Assembly: GCA_964509205.1 (NCBI GenBank)
Contig: CAZDVW010000014.1
Location: 1 to 46,020 of the forward strand
DNA from: Duodenibacillus sp964509205
GTDB taxonomy: Bacteria > Pseudomonadota > Gammaproteobacteria > Burkholderiales > Burkholderiaceae_F
Length of the DNA: 46,020 bases
Direction of reading: 5' to 3'
Below the pieces are notes generated by a model that saw only the letters and a list, made by a program, of their open reading frames with translations, did no database searches and had not been told where the DNA came from. Of this stretch, positions 8,994 to 18,120 are shown one piece after another (within the stretch, counting starts at the first letter, position 1; each line of letters opens with the position of its first letter). The translations under genes were made by a program, and so were the position numbers.

Positions 8994-10024
8994 ACCAGGC
9001 TTCTGACAAGTGGCGTTTTTGCGTCGCTCCAATGCTTGATTGGACGGACAGACATTGCCGATACTTTCACCGAACGCTCTCCAAACGAGCTCGGCTGTAT
9101 ACCGAAATGATCACCGCTCCGGCTTTGGAGTTTGGAAAGCGAGATCGATTTCTGTGTTTCAACGAAGAAGAGCATCCTGTTGCCTGCCAGATAGGAGGGA
9201 GTGATCCCGCACAACTGGCAAACGCGGCACGATGGATCGAAAAGGCCGGTTACGACGAGATCAATCTCAATTGCGGCTGTCCTTCTGAGCGGGTTCAACG
9301 AGGCAGTTTCGGTGCTTGCCTCATGCTTGAGCCGAAGCTTGTCGCAGAGTGCTTTCGTGCAATGGCTGAGGCGACTTCCGTTGACGTCACAATTAAGCAT
9401 CGCATTGGAGTGGATGGCCGAGACGACTATGGGTTTGTACGTGATTTTGTCGGAACTCTCTTTCACGCAGGGTGTCGAACATTCATTGTCCATACACGCT
9501 CTGCTTGGCTTAAAGGGTTAAGTCCGAAGGAAAATCGCGAGGTTCCGCCTTTGCGTCGTGAATACGCCGCTCAATTAAAAAAAGATTTTCCGGAGGCCGT
9601 TATTGTTGTCAACGGTGGGATTTGCGATTTGGGATTAGCAGAAAAACTGCTTCTGACGGTTGATGGCGTCATGATTGGGCGAGAGGCTTACACAAATCCC
9701 TGGCTTTTATCAGATGTCGATGCCCGCATTTTCGGTGAGACGGATCAGTCGGTAACGCGAGAAGCTGTGATCGAAAAAATGACGCAGTATCTCAAAAGGG
9801 AAGAGGAAAAGGATCCTCATGCCCTACGCGGAACTGCGCGACACATGCTTGGACTTTTGAACGGACTGGCCGGAGCCAAAAATTGGAGACGATTCCTTTC
9901 AAATCCTGCGGCATACGATCGATTTAAGTCTGATGTGCTACGTGAGGCATTCGCACGAGCCGGTTGGCGAGAGAGTGCAGAAACAGAGTCCCGTTGGGAT
10001 GACGATGAATTTGGCGTAATCTGA
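8990..10024 (+). CDS. dusA: tRNA-dihydrouridine synthase A
   Basis: This 344-residue FMN-dependent enzyme reduces uridines in the tRNA D-loop. The TIM-barrel start VAPMLDWTDRHCRYFHR, the NCGCPSERVQRGSFGACLM segment with the catalytic Cys, and IKHRIGVDG are DusA-specific features (positions 20/20a). The start is GTG 8990, overlapping the upstream TGA, with GAGAGGAAGG as SD. It is the last gene of the rimP operon and converges on fadD, 62 bases away. The subtype is inferred from motifs. Confidence 0.93.
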   Translation: MNQASDKWRFCVAPMLDWTDRHCRYFHRTLSKRARLYTEMITAPALEFGKRDRFLCFNEEEHPVACQIGGSDPAQLANAARWIEKAGYDEINLNCGCPSERVQRGSFGACLMLEPKLVAECFRAMAEATSVDVTIKHRIGVDGRDDYGFVRDFVGTLFHAGCRTFIVHTRSAWLKGLSPKENREVPPLRREYAAQLKKDFPEAVIVVNGGICDLGLAEKLLLTVDGVMIGREAYTNPWLLSDVDARIFGETDQSVTREAVIEKMTQYLKREEEKDPHALRGTARHMLGLLNGLAGAKNWRRFLSNPAAYDRFKSDVLREAFARAGWRESAETESRWDDDEFGVI

Positions 10025-10031
10025 TGCGTCT

Positions 10032-10064
10032 AAAAAAGGGCGGAAAGAAAAAATCTTACCGCCC
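10032..10064 (-). terminator. Intrinsic terminator of the acyl-CoA ligase gene
   Basis: Read on the minus strand, GGGCGG-t-AAGA pairs with TCTT-t-CCGCCC around a T-rich loop, followed by six T residues (plus-strand A run at 10032-10037). It lies just past the ligase stop at 10087. The plus strand has no T tract after the stem, so it is mainly directional for the minus strand. Confidence 0.75.
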
Positions 10065-10086
10065 GCTCCGAAGACAAAACGAAAGC

Positions 10087-11940
10087 CTACTTGTCGTGCT
10101 TTTCGTAAATCTCGTCGATTTCCTTTTTGAAGAACTTTGCCAATGGCGTGCGCTTTAACTTCAACGTCGGCGTCAAGAAACCGTTCTCGATTGTCCAAGG
10201 TTTTAGAGTTAAAAGTACTTTTCGCGGAAGGGCGTAGTGCGGAAAATCTGCAGCCGCAGCCTTAACGCGTTTAAGAATGGCCGTGCGGACGTTTGTGAGT
10301 TTCAGGCTCGCTTCGTTGGCACTGACCTTTAATTCGGCAGCCAGTTTTTTCCATTCCTCTGGATTAAGCACGGTGACGGCACTGATAAAGGGCTTGTTTT
10401 CTCCGACGACATAGGCCTGAGAAAACAGTGGATCGGTTTCAAGAGCAAGTTCCAAGTCGACGGGAGGTACCTTCTCTCCGGTGCTGGTGACGATGATCTC
10501 TTTGATGCGTCCTTTGATTCTCAGAAGACCTTCTTGGTTAATTTCTCCGACGTCACCGGTACTTAACCAGCCTTGCGGATCAAGTACCTTTGCCGTGTCT
10601 TCCGGGCGCTTCCAGTATCCTTTCATGACGGAGGAGCCCCGAATCTGAATTTCATTCGTTTCCGGAGCAAGACGCATTTCAAGGTTTGAAAACAGATATC
10701 CGACGGTATCTGGCTGATTGATTTTCAGAGAATTTCCGGCAATGATCGGAGAGGCTTCCGTCATTCCGTAACCTTGAATCGGAGCAAGACCAAGGCCTCC
10801 GAAAACACGGGCGACCTTTCCGTTTAGAGCGGCCCCTCCGGCGATGGCGATTTTTAAATTTCCTCCGAATTGCTGCAGTACTTTGTCTGCAATGAGTTTT
10901 TTCAGAATCGGTCTTGTCAAGCCGTCAAGGAAGCTCCAGCGAGATTTTGGAACGGGAAGTTTGTTATCTGCACAGAACTTTCTCCAACCAACGCTCACGG
11001 CTGAATTAAACAGCCATCGTGCGAAGGCAGGTTTCTTACTCAGCTGGTCATTGATGCGGGCGTAAATCTTCTCATAGATGCGGGGAACAGAAATGAGAAC
11101 ATCCGGTTTGACGATCTTCAGGTCCTCAGAGAGCAACATGATGGATCGATTGTATGAAATCGTGCAACCCATTCCGAGAGCAAGGTAGTACCCGGCTGTG
11201 CGCTCAAAAGTGTGAGACAACGGCAAAAATGACAAAAAAACGTAACCGGGCTGAGGTGCCGGCGCGATGTGAATGAGGGTCGCAATCACATTTTCGACAA
11301 TGTTGTGGTGCGTGAGCATCACTCCCTTGGGACGCCCTGTTGTGCCGGATGTATAAACAATGGCGGCCAGATCGTCAGCCGTGGGGCCTTCAGGCAACGT
11401 TTCCGCGTCTTTTCCTTGAGAAAGCCAGATATCTTTACTCAGAATATGGTGAATCTCTCCCTTCTCGTCCAACGCCGTTTCTTCCGTGAGAATCACGTGT
11501 TTCAGATCGGGAAGAGGGACATTTGTTTTTTCAATGAGATCCCAGCGCTCTCGTTTGTTTGTGATCAGAGCAGAGGCCTGGCTGTCGATCAGAATAAACG
11601 CGGAAGATCCCGGCGTGTCAATGGCATGAAGGGGAACGGGAACCAGACCGTTTGCAAGAACGGCCTGATCTGCGAGCACAGCATCGACTGAATTATTCAA
11701 AAGAATGGCAACACGCGATCCTTTTTCAAGATTCAGCAGAGAAAGAGAGCGACGCCAGTCGGTTATTTGTTTGTGAAGCATCGCATATGTGACATCTTTC
11801 CATGCTCGCTCTTTGCGGTCATATTGACGCAGTGCGACGGTATCTGGAATCTGCTTGGCCCGCATCGGGATAAATTCACAAAGCGTCTTGCATTTTTTTA
11901 GTTCTTCAAGACGGGTTGCAGAAGTGTCTTTAGTTGTCAT
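10087..11940 (-). CDS. Long-chain fatty acid-CoA ligase (AMP-dependent synthetase)
   Basis: This 617-residue ANL-superfamily adenylate-forming enzyme activates fatty acids with ATP and CoA. The P-loop-like AMP-binding motif YTSGTTGRPKGVMLTHHN, the GYGMTEASP motif and STGDVG are all intact. The C-terminal subdomain with the catalytic-lysine region follows (IKGRIKEIIVTSTGEKVPP). The architecture matches the FadD15/ACSL-like long-chain group. ATG 11940 is chosen over an upstream GTG at 11976, which would add a Phe/Cys-rich stretch foreign to the family. The SD is weak in either case. It is apparently monocistronic, with its own terminator at 10032-10064. Exact chain-length specificity is unknown. 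Confidence 0.85.
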   Translation of the reverse strand: MTTKDTSATRLEELKKCKTLCEFIPMRAKQIPDTVALRQYDRKERAWKDVTYAMLHKQITDWRRSLSLLNLEKGSRVAILLNNSVDAVLADQAVLANGLVPVPLHAIDTPGSSAFILIDSQASALITNKRERWDLIEKTNVPLPDLKHVILTEETALDEKGEIHHILSKDIWLSQGKDAETLPEGPTADDLAAIVYTSGTTGRPKGVMLTHHNIVENVIATLIHIAPAPQPGYVFLSFLPLSHTFERTAGYYLALGMGCTISYNRSIMLLSEDLKIVKPDVLISVPRIYEKIYARINDQLSKKPAFARWLFNSAVSVGWRKFCADNKLPVPKSRWSFLDGLTRPILKKLIADKVLQQFGGNLKIAIAGGAALNGKVARVFGGLGLAPIQGYGMTEASPIIAGNSLKINQPDTVGYLFSNLEMRLAPETNEIQIRGSSVMKGYWKRPEDTAKVLDPQGWLSTGDVGEINQEGLLRIKGRIKEIIVTSTGEKVPPVDLELALETDPLFSQAYVVGENKPFISAVTVLNPEEWKKLAAELKVSANEASLKLTNVRTAILKRVKAAAADFPHYALPRKVLLTLKPWTIENGFLTPTLKLKRTPLAKFFKKEIDEIYEKHDK

Positions 11941-12155
11941 CTTAAAAAGAGAAAAAAAACAAAACGAGCACCGCACTTAGCCTGAGCGCGGAGGGGAAAA
12001 ATTTTAATACGGAATTGGGTTGAAAAATGCGGCAGAAAACGCCAACTTTTGGAAGAGCGGATTCTCGTCGTTTTTTTAGGAGTTTGGAGACTTGCTGTTT
12101 TTTACCGCAGCAATTTAGGAGCAGAGGAAAAATTCAGCTAAAGGACTAGGAAGAG

Positions 12156-12191
12156 GCTCCTTCAAACAGAATAAATTCCGTTTGAAGGAGC
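12156..12191 (-). terminator. Hairpin terminator of the NSS transporter gene
   Basis: A perfect 12-bp inverted repeat, GCTCCTTCAAAC (12156-12167) and GTTTGAAGGAGC (12180-12191), contains a further inner GAAT/ATTC pairing. It begins about 10 bases past the transporter stop on the minus strand. The following minus-strand sequence is only moderately T-rich, so termination may be assisted. Confidence 0.65.
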
Positions 12192-12201
12192 GGCAAGAAA
12201 A

Positions 12202-13557
12202 CTACTTGAAGAAGGGAAGAATTCCGACGACAAAAATAGCGAGGATGATCAAGGGAAGGATGTAGGTGCAATAGGCACGAAGTCCTTTCCTGAAAATCAA
12301 ACCGTGTCCGGTATTGGCTTCAGCAATAAAGTTATCCCAACCCCATCCATTTTTCATCGTGCAGAAAAGCACGAAAATAAGACTGCCGAGAGGCAATAGG
12401 CAGTTGCTTACGATGAAGTCTTCCAAGTCCATGATGCAAGAGTTTCCGCCCATCGGATGAATGTCAGAAAGGACATTGAATCCGAGTGCGCACGGCACAG
12501 AAAGAAGGAACATGGAGATTCCGCAAATCCAGGCAGTTTTCTTTCGGAACCAGCCTGTGATGTCTCGCACGCAGGCAAGAATGTTTTCGCACACGGCAAG
12601 AACGGTCGAGAAACAGGCAAACGTCATGAACACAAAGAACAGAGATCCCCAGAATTGCCCCAACGGCATGTGGTTGAAAATATTGGGGAGAGTCACGAAG
12701 ATCAGACTCGGACCGGCATCAGGCTTCACATCGTACGTAAAGCAGGCAGGAAAGATAATCAAGCCGGCAACAATGGCGACAAATGTATCCAGAATGATAA
12801 CGCGGAGAGATTCTCCGCCCAACGTATGGGTTTTCTCAATATAACTGCCGAAAATCGCCATGGCGCCGATACCCAGACTTAATGTGAAGAAGGCCTGATT
12901 CATGGCGGCTACGACGACATCCCACGTGAGCTTGCTGAAATCGGGAAAAAGATAAAACTTCAGACCTTCTTTAACGCCAGGCATAAAAAGACTGTTGATG
13001 GCAATGGCAACCATAATGACGATAAGTGCCATCATCATCCACTTGGTAACGCGCTCTAGACCGCCCCTCAGACTGAAGGAAAGGATGAGAAAGGCAGAGA
13101 CGACAATGATGGTTGTATCAAGCAGTTGCAACGAGGGATTGGCAAGCAAAGCGCCGAAAGACTGTCCGACTTGTTGCGGCGTCATGCCCGTGAAATGTCC
13201 GGTCAGACTGTTGAAGAAGTACTGCAGCATCCAACCGGTGACGACCATGTAAAACATCATGAGAACCACGTTGCCCGTGAGCGCTGCAAGACCATGCCAA
13301 TGCCATTTTGTTCCGGGGGTTTCCAGAACCTGATACATGTGGACGGGACTTTTTCGGCTGGCACGTCCGAGAGCAAATTCCATCGTCATGACGGGCCAGC
13401 CGAGAATGATGAGGAAAATCAGGTAGATCAACACGAAAGCACCGCCTCCGTATTGACCGGTTAGCCAGGGAAACTTCCAAACATTGCCGCAACCGATTGC
13501 ACATCCGGCACTTAAAAGAATGAAGCCTAAACGGCTTCCGAGATTTTCTCTGTCCAT
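12202..13557 (-). CDS. Sodium-dependent transporter, NSS/SNF family
   Basis: This 451-residue protein is an inner-membrane Na+-coupled symporter of the neurotransmitter:sodium symporter family (LeuT fold). TM1 carries the hallmark GCGNVWKFPWLTGQYGGGAF (Na+ and substrate site). About 11 hydrophobic segments are visible, and the 12th helix seems absent, as in many bacterial members. Substrates in the family are usually amino acids, but none can be deduced here. Two ATGs lie two codons apart. The second (13557) has AAGG six bases upstream and is preferred; the first (13563) overlaps that SD. It is divergent from the class III aminotransferase, so both could handle the same amine or amino acid (inference). 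Confidence 0.9.
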   Translation of the reverse strand: MDRENLGSRLGFILLSAGCAIGCGNVWKFPWLTGQYGGGAFVLIYLIFLIILGWPVMTMEFALGRASRKSPVHMYQVLETPGTKWHWHGLAALTGNVVLMMFYMVVTGWMLQYFFNSLTGHFTGMTPQQVGQSFGALLANPSLQLLDTTIIVVSAFLILSFSLRGGLERVTKWMMMALIVIMVAIAINSLFMPGVKEGLKFYLFPDFSKLTWDVVVAAMNQAFFTLSLGIGAMAIFGSYIEKTHTLGGESLRVIILDTFVAIVAGLIIFPACFTYDVKPDAGPSLIFVTLPNIFNHMPLGQFWGSLFFVFMTFACFSTVLAVCENILACVRDITGWFRKKTAWICGISMFLLSVPCALGFNVLSDIHPMGGNSCIMDLEDFIVSNCLLPLGSLIFVLFCTMKNGWGWDNFIAEANTGHGLIFRKGLRAYCTYILPLIILAIFVVGILPFFK

Positions 13558-13583
13558 TTTCATCCTTGGTTTTTTAGGTACGG

Positions 13584-13629
13584 TGCATCAAAAGATTGGT
13601 GATGCCCGTTTTTTTATCGATTTGATGCA
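13584..13629. repeat. Competing inverted repeats GCATCA/TGATGC in the divergent intergenic region
   Basis: TGCATCAAA (13584-13592) can pair with TTTGATGCA (13621-13629). Its core, GCATCA (13585-13590), can instead pair with TGATGC (13600-13605), which is followed on the plus strand by GTTTTTTT (13608-13615). The two pairings exclude each other. On the minus strand this lies in the 5' region of the transporter gene. It may be an operator or a leader structure; the function is unproven. Confidence 0.4.
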
Positions 13630-13709
13630 AAACCCAACCATTATGTTCTTTGCCTGGGGAGTGGTCAAACAGGACTAGGTGAAACAGCGTAGAGAGTATC
13701 GGGTTGCTT

Positions 13710-13738
13710 TTGACAATAATCAAAATGCCTTTTGAATA
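13710..13738 (+). promoter_or_regulatory. Putative promoter of the class III aminotransferase operon
   Basis: A perfect -35 hexamer TTGACA (13710-13715) is followed after 17 bases by TGAATA (13733-13738) within an AT-rich stretch. The -10 is poor, so the assignment depends on the -35 and on its position about 100 bases before the CDS. Confidence 0.4.
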
Positions 13739-13839
13739 AAACTGATGCGAGCAGATGGGTTCGGTCGGAAAATACGGCGCGCCGTTGCAATACTTAAATA
13801 TAGGGTGTTTCTGCTAAATCTTTAGGAGAGTTGTACCTA

Positions 13840-15168
13840 ATGAAACTGGATCGATGCCAAGCGCTGGTTGAGCGTGATAAAAGAGTTGTCGCGCCGTGCC
13901 AACATCTCTCGTATTACCCCCTTGCCGTCGCCAAGGTCGACGGAAGCGTTATTACGGATCTGGATGGAAACGAGTTTATTGATTTCTTGTCAAGCGCCTC
14001 GACGCTTAATCTGGGAAGCTCTCATCCTGTTATTACGGCGGCTATCAAAAGACAACTCGAAAAGTTTGTCCAATATACGCCAGCTTATTCCTACAACGAG
14101 CAGACAACGACCTATGCGGAAAAACTCGCCTCCGTCTACCCGGGAGGAGTCAAGGCAAAAGTTTGTTTCGGCAACTGCGGAAGCGACTGCAACGATGCAG
14201 CGATTAAATTTTCACGCGCCTATACCGGTCGTCAGAAGATCATCGTTTTCTTAAATGGGTATCACGGCAATACATACGGTTCTTCGACGATGACGACGTG
14301 TTCGACTCGGATGCACGAGAAAATGGGACCGTTTCTGCCGGAAATTTATCCTTTCCCATTTTTTGGAACGGATAAGAGCGGTGCTGAGGTTGAGCGCGAT
14401 TGCATGAAAGCGATGGAAACGGCCTTTTCATCGTATTTGCCGCCGTCCGAAGTTGCTGCAATGGTGATCGAACCCGTGCAAGGTGACGGCGGAATGCTTC
14501 CGGCACATCCCATTTTCATGAAAAAACTTTACGAGACTTGCAAGAAGTACGGGATTCTTTTTATTTCAGAGGAAGTCCAACAAGGGTTTTATCGAACGGG
14601 GAAGTTCTTCTCAATTGAGCATTACGGCATTATTCCCGACGGCATTGTTATGGGAAAGGCCGCAGGTGCTTCATTAACCCTCGGCGCTTTTATGGCCCGA
14701 GCGGAGATCATGGATTGCCTGCCGGCTCCGGCTCATGTCTTTACGTTGAGCGGCAATTCCATTGCCTGCGCTGCAGGCATTGCACAGTTCGATTACATGG
14801 AATCGGAAGAATTTCAGAAACAGCTGGCGAGCAACATTGTCCTTATTGAGAAACTAGGAGCAGACCTAAAGGCCAAGCATCCGAAATTGGTGGCTTTTTC
14901 TCGCAACCTTGGTTTGTCAATGGGAATCGGAATTCAGAAGGAAGACGGTTCGCCGGATGCCGACGGAGTGTTCAAGATTCTTTTCCGTTCTTATGAGAAG
15001 GGGCTTGTTGTTATTTCGCTTGCCGGCTGGATTTTACGCATCCAGCCGCCGCTCACGATTGAACCTGAGCTGTTAATTCGAGGTTTTGAAATTCTTGATC
15101 AGGCTATGTGTGAGTACGAGCGCGGAGAAATTCCCGATGACGTGTTCCAATACCGATCGGGTTGGTAA
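13840..15168 (+). CDS. Class III PLP-dependent aminotransferase with an atypical DEVQ motif
   Basis: This 442-residue fold-type I aminotransferase resembles the GABA/ornithine/beta-alanine transaminase group. Visible are the cofactor segment FGNCGSDCNDAAIKFSRAYTG, GYHGNTYGS, the VIEPVQGDGGM strand and the Schiff-base lysine K273 in IVMGKAAGAS. The Asp of the usual DEVQ motif, which contacts the PLP pyridine nitrogen, is Glu here (E244 in ISEEVQQGF). ATG 13840 is chosen, with AGGAGAG nine bases upstream; an upstream TTG at 13831 lacks support. It is followed after 32 bases by a YkvI-like permease, so a linked amine or amino-acid function is likely. The exact substrate is unknown. Confidence 0.85.
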   Translation: MKLDRCQALVERDKRVVAPCQHLSYYPLAVAKVDGSVITDLDGNEFIDFLSSASTLNLGSSHPVITAAIKRQLEKFVQYTPAYSYNEQTTTYAEKLASVYPGGVKAKVCFGNCGSDCNDAAIKFSRAYTGRQKIIVFLNGYHGNTYGSSTMTTCSTRMHEKMGPFLPEIYPFPFFGTDKSGAEVERDCMKAMETAFSSYLPPSEVAAMVIEPVQGDGGMLPAHPIFMKKLYETCKKYGILFISEEVQQGFYRTGKFFSIEHYGIIPDGIVMGKAAGASLTLGAFMARAEIMDCLPAPAHVFTLSGNSIACAAGIAQFDYMESEEFQKQLASNIVLIEKLGADLKAKHPKLVAFSRNLGLSMGIGIQKEDGSPDADGVFKILFRSYEKGLVVISLAGWILRIQPPLTIEPELLIRGFEILDQAMCEYERGEIPDDVFQYRSGW

Positions 15169-15200
15169 TGCTTCGCACATATGCATTCAGGGTATAAAAA

Positions 15201-16322
15201 ATGATTAAAAATCAAATTGTGAAGCTGATTGTTCCCGGGCTCGTCTTTCAGTCGATCTTGATTGCCGGCGGTTACGGAACCGGAGCTGAGATTGCGCAGT
15301 TTTTTGGCGTGAATGGCATGGCGGGCGGACTTCTCGGAGCGTGCGTGACATTTCTCTGCTGGAGTCTTGTCTGTGCGGTGACGTTTGAGTTTTGCCGCGT
15401 TATGCAGACGTTCGATTACGGTTCAATGATGAAACAGATTTTGGGACCGGCCGCTTTTTTGTACGACGCTTGTTACTGGATTATGTTTCTTATTGTGATG
15501 GGAGTTGTCAATGCCAGTGCCGGCGCCATAATTGAAAAACTGGGATTTAACCAGTGGATTGGCATCGGAGTCCTTTCATTAGGCGTTCTTTTTCTTGTCA
15601 TCAAAGGGACTGAAACCGTGGAGAGGGCGCTTTCGGTTTGGTCCTATGTCCTCTGTACGGTTTATCTTGTTTTCATGGTCATTGTTTTCGTCAAGTTCGG
15701 TTCGAATATTGCCGCAGAAGTTGGAAAGGCTGAAGTGGCGGATACTTGGCTCTCGAAGGGATTGCAGTACAGTTTCTACAATCTTGTCGTCGTTCCTCTC
15801 ATTCTTTATACGGTGCGTGATTTCAAGTCGAGAAAAGAGTCTGTTATTAGCGGGATCTTTGCCGGATTTTTGGGAATCTTTCCCGGGACAATGTTGCTTC
15901 TTACGATGGGTTGCGACTTTGCAAATGTAACGAATTCGACAGTTCCTATCCTTGCGATTTTTGACAGACTTGACATGCCGTGGCTTTTTTGGATATTCGA
16001 ATTTGTATTGTTCGTCACCCTGATGGAAACGGCAACAGGTTTCGTGAAGGCTGTTGTTGACCGTGTGGATGTTGCATTCAAGAAGACCGGACAACGTGAG
16101 CCGACTTGGTTTAAACCTGTCGTTGCCGTTGTGCCGGTCCTGATCGGAGTTGCCGTTTCTGCGTTCGGTCTTCTTGGTCTTATTGTCAAGGGCTACGGAA
16201 CAGCTTGTTGGGGATTTCTCTGTCTGTTTGCCGTCCCCATGCTTACCGTCGGCGTTTATAAGATTGTGAGAAGATCTAATTGCCGCAGACGGTATAGTCA
16301 GACGGAATCCTTGATGGATTAG
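15201..16322 (+). CDS. YkvI-like multipass membrane protein
   Basis: This 373-residue integral membrane protein has about 10 hydrophobic helices and opens with VPGLVFQSILIAGGYGTGAEIAQFF, a glycine-rich unwound-helix signature that recalls APC/LeuT-fold transporters. It matches what I know of the uncharacterised YkvI family (COG3949). The last 20 residues are polar and basic (cytoplasmic tail). It lies 32 bases downstream of the aminotransferase on the same strand, so it may move that enzyme's substrate or product. No transport activity is established for the family; the transporter role is inferred from fold and context. Confidence 0.75.
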   Translation: MIKNQIVKLIVPGLVFQSILIAGGYGTGAEIAQFFGVNGMAGGLLGACVTFLCWSLVCAVTFEFCRVMQTFDYGSMMKQILGPAAFLYDACYWIMFLIVMGVVNASAGAIIEKLGFNQWIGIGVLSLGVLFLVIKGTETVERALSVWSYVLCTVYLVFMVIVFVKFGSNIAAEVGKAEVADTWLSKGLQYSFYNLVVVPLILYTVRDFKSRKESVISGIFAGFLGIFPGTMLLLTMGCDFANVTNSTVPILAIFDRLDMPWLFWIFEFVLFVTLMETATGFVKAVVDRVDVAFKKTGQREPTWFKPVVAVVPVLIGVAVSAFGLLGLIVKGYGTACWGFLCLFAVPMLTVGVYKIVRRSNCRRRYSQTESLMD

Positions 16323-16461
16323 CGAGAGGCGAATATCGCGGTTTGTTTCCGCCAGAAAGAAAGACAGATAAGGAGAGGAGACAACGCGATGGTGGTTCGT
16401 TAAATTTTTTGGCATCAAATGCTTTAAACCAGGTTCCTTTTAGTAAAATGCTCAAAACCTG

Positions 16462-16486
16462 AAGGCGGTTTTTTGACCGCCTTTTT
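16462..16486 (+). terminator. Intrinsic terminator after the aminotransferase/YkvI operon
   Basis: AAGGCGGT (16462-16469) pairs with ACCGCCTT (16476-16483) around a T-rich loop, followed by TTTT. It lies 140 bases after the ykvI-like stop and 65 bases before the DUF1846 start. A TAAAAT at about 16444-16449 and a CAGGTT...AACCTG repeat just before the stem leave open an attenuator in a DUF1846 leader, but a plain operon terminator is simpler. Confidence 0.75.
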
Positions 16487-16551
16487 GTCATTCGCAGGAA
16501 CTGACATGAACCTTATTTGTTGGCGGAAAAGTCAAGAAAGGAAGAATTCCC

Positions 16552-18033
16552 GTGTCTAAAGTTGGATTTGACAACAAAAAATACATCGAAACACAGTCCG
16601 CACACATCAAAGAGCGCATTGCGCAATTTGGCGGCAAACTCTACTTGGAGTTTGGCGGCAAGCTTTTTGATGACTATCATGCCTCGCGAGTTTTGCCCGG
16701 ATTTGAGCCCGACAGCAAAATCCGCATGCTTTCGCAGTTAAAGAATGACGTTGAAATTGTCATTGCGATCAGTGCTCCTGATATTGAAAAAAATAAGATT
16801 AGGGGCGATTTGGGGATTCCTTACGAAGATGATGTCCTTCGGTTGATTGATATTTTTACCGGACTTGGTTTTTTTGTCGGTTCTGTGGTCATCACTCAGT
16901 ACAACGGTCAGCCCGGCGCAGACGTCTTTATGCGTCGTCTTGCGGCACTGGGTGTTCGATCCTACAAGCATTTCCCGATCGCAGGCTATCCGCACAATCC
17001 GGCACTGATCGTCAGTGATGAGGGTTACGGGAAGAATGAATTTATTGAGACATCGCATCCTTTGGTTGTTGTGACGGCTCCGGGGCCCGGAAGCGGCAAG
17101 ATGGCCACTTGTCTTTCTCAGCTCTATCATGAACACAAGCGAGGCGTCAATGCCGGCTATGCGAAATTCGAGACGTTTCCGATTTGGAATCTTCCCTTAA
17201 AGCACCCGGTTAACCTTGCTTACGAAGCAGCGACAGCTGATCTCAATGACATCAATATGATTGACCCCTTCCACTTGGATGCTTATGGGGTCACGACGGT
17301 TAATTACAACCGAGACGTTGAGATTTTTCCGGTGTTGCGTGCCATCTTTGAAAAGATCTTAGGTGAATGTCCATACAAGTCACCGACAGATATGGGCGTC
17401 AATATGGCAGGAAACTGCATTATTGATGACGAAGTTTGTTGCAAAGCGTCCTACATGGAGATTCTTCGGCGCTACTATCAAGCGATGGTCGACAAAGTGC
17501 GCGGAAGAGTTGAGGAAGCCGTCGTTTTCAAGCTTGAACTCTTGATGAAGCAGGCAGGGATTACGTCGGATATTTTGCCGGCTGTTGCGACAAGTCTGGA
17601 AAAAGAAAAAGCCACTGGAGCACCGGCAGGGGCACTGGTTTTGCCGGACGGCACCGTCGTAACGGGAAAGACAAGTCCTCTTTTAGGGGCAAGTTCGGCA
17701 TTGCTCCTGAATGCATTGAAGCGTCTTGGTGGCATCGGGAAAGAAGTGGATTTGATCAGCAAGGAAGTATTAGAGCCGGTTTGTCGACTCAAAACAGAAA
17801 GCCTTCGTCATACAAACCCAAGACTTCATAGTGATGAAGTTCTCATTGCACTGTGCGTGAGCGCTCAGACAAATCCGCTTGCCGCATGCGCTCTTGAGCA
17901 GATTGACAAACTCCGCGGTTGCGATGCGCATTTCTCCGTCCTGCTAAGCGAGGTGGACGAGAAACTGTATAAACGTTTGGGCATACACGTCAGTTGCGAA
18001 CCGAAAAACGAGCGTCGAAAATTGTATTTTTGA
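16552..18033 (+). CDS. DUF1846 family protein (UPF0371)
   Basis: This 493-residue cytoplasmic protein belongs to the DUF1846/UPF0371 family. Recognisable parts are the opening GFDNKKYIETQSAHIKERI, LYLEFGGKLFDDYHASRVLP, and the Gly/Pro-rich VTAPGPGSGKMATCLSQLYH with TDMGVNMAGNCI further on. The family has known folds, but I know of no assigned reaction; the GPGSGK segment suggests nucleotide or phosphate binding. It uses a GTG start with AAGGA upstream and has its own terminator at 18121-18153. It is monocistronic or weakly linked to the upstream aminotransferase pair. The family is confident; the function is unknown. Confidence 0.85.
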   Translation: MSKVGFDNKKYIETQSAHIKERIAQFGGKLYLEFGGKLFDDYHASRVLPGFEPDSKIRMLSQLKNDVEIVIAISAPDIEKNKIRGDLGIPYEDDVLRLIDIFTGLGFFVGSVVITQYNGQPGADVFMRRLAALGVRSYKHFPIAGYPHNPALIVSDEGYGKNEFIETSHPLVVVTAPGPGSGKMATCLSQLYHEHKRGVNAGYAKFETFPIWNLPLKHPVNLAYEAATADLNDINMIDPFHLDAYGVTTVNYNRDVEIFPVLRAIFEKILGECPYKSPTDMGVNMAGNCIIDDEVCCKASYMEILRRYYQAMVDKVRGRVEEAVVFKLELLMKQAGITSDILPAVATSLEKEKATGAPAGALVLPDGTVVTGKTSPLLGASSALLLNALKRLGGIGKEVDLISKEVLEPVCRLKTESLRHTNPRLHSDEVLIALCVSAQTNPLAACALEQIDKLRGCDAHFSVLLSEVDEKLYKRLGIHVSCEPKNERRKLYF

Positions 18034-18120
18034 TCAATTAAGCTGGTTGTGGTTTAAATCTCCAGTTCTTGACTAGAGGATCTCCAGCAGAGATTTTTAG
18101 ACGGAGGTGGAGCATCCAGA

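Noticed and set aside
13484..13678. 64-codon plus-strand ORF at the 5' end of the NSS transporter
   Set aside because: Overlaps the conserved TM1 region of the transporter in antisense and has no family resemblance.
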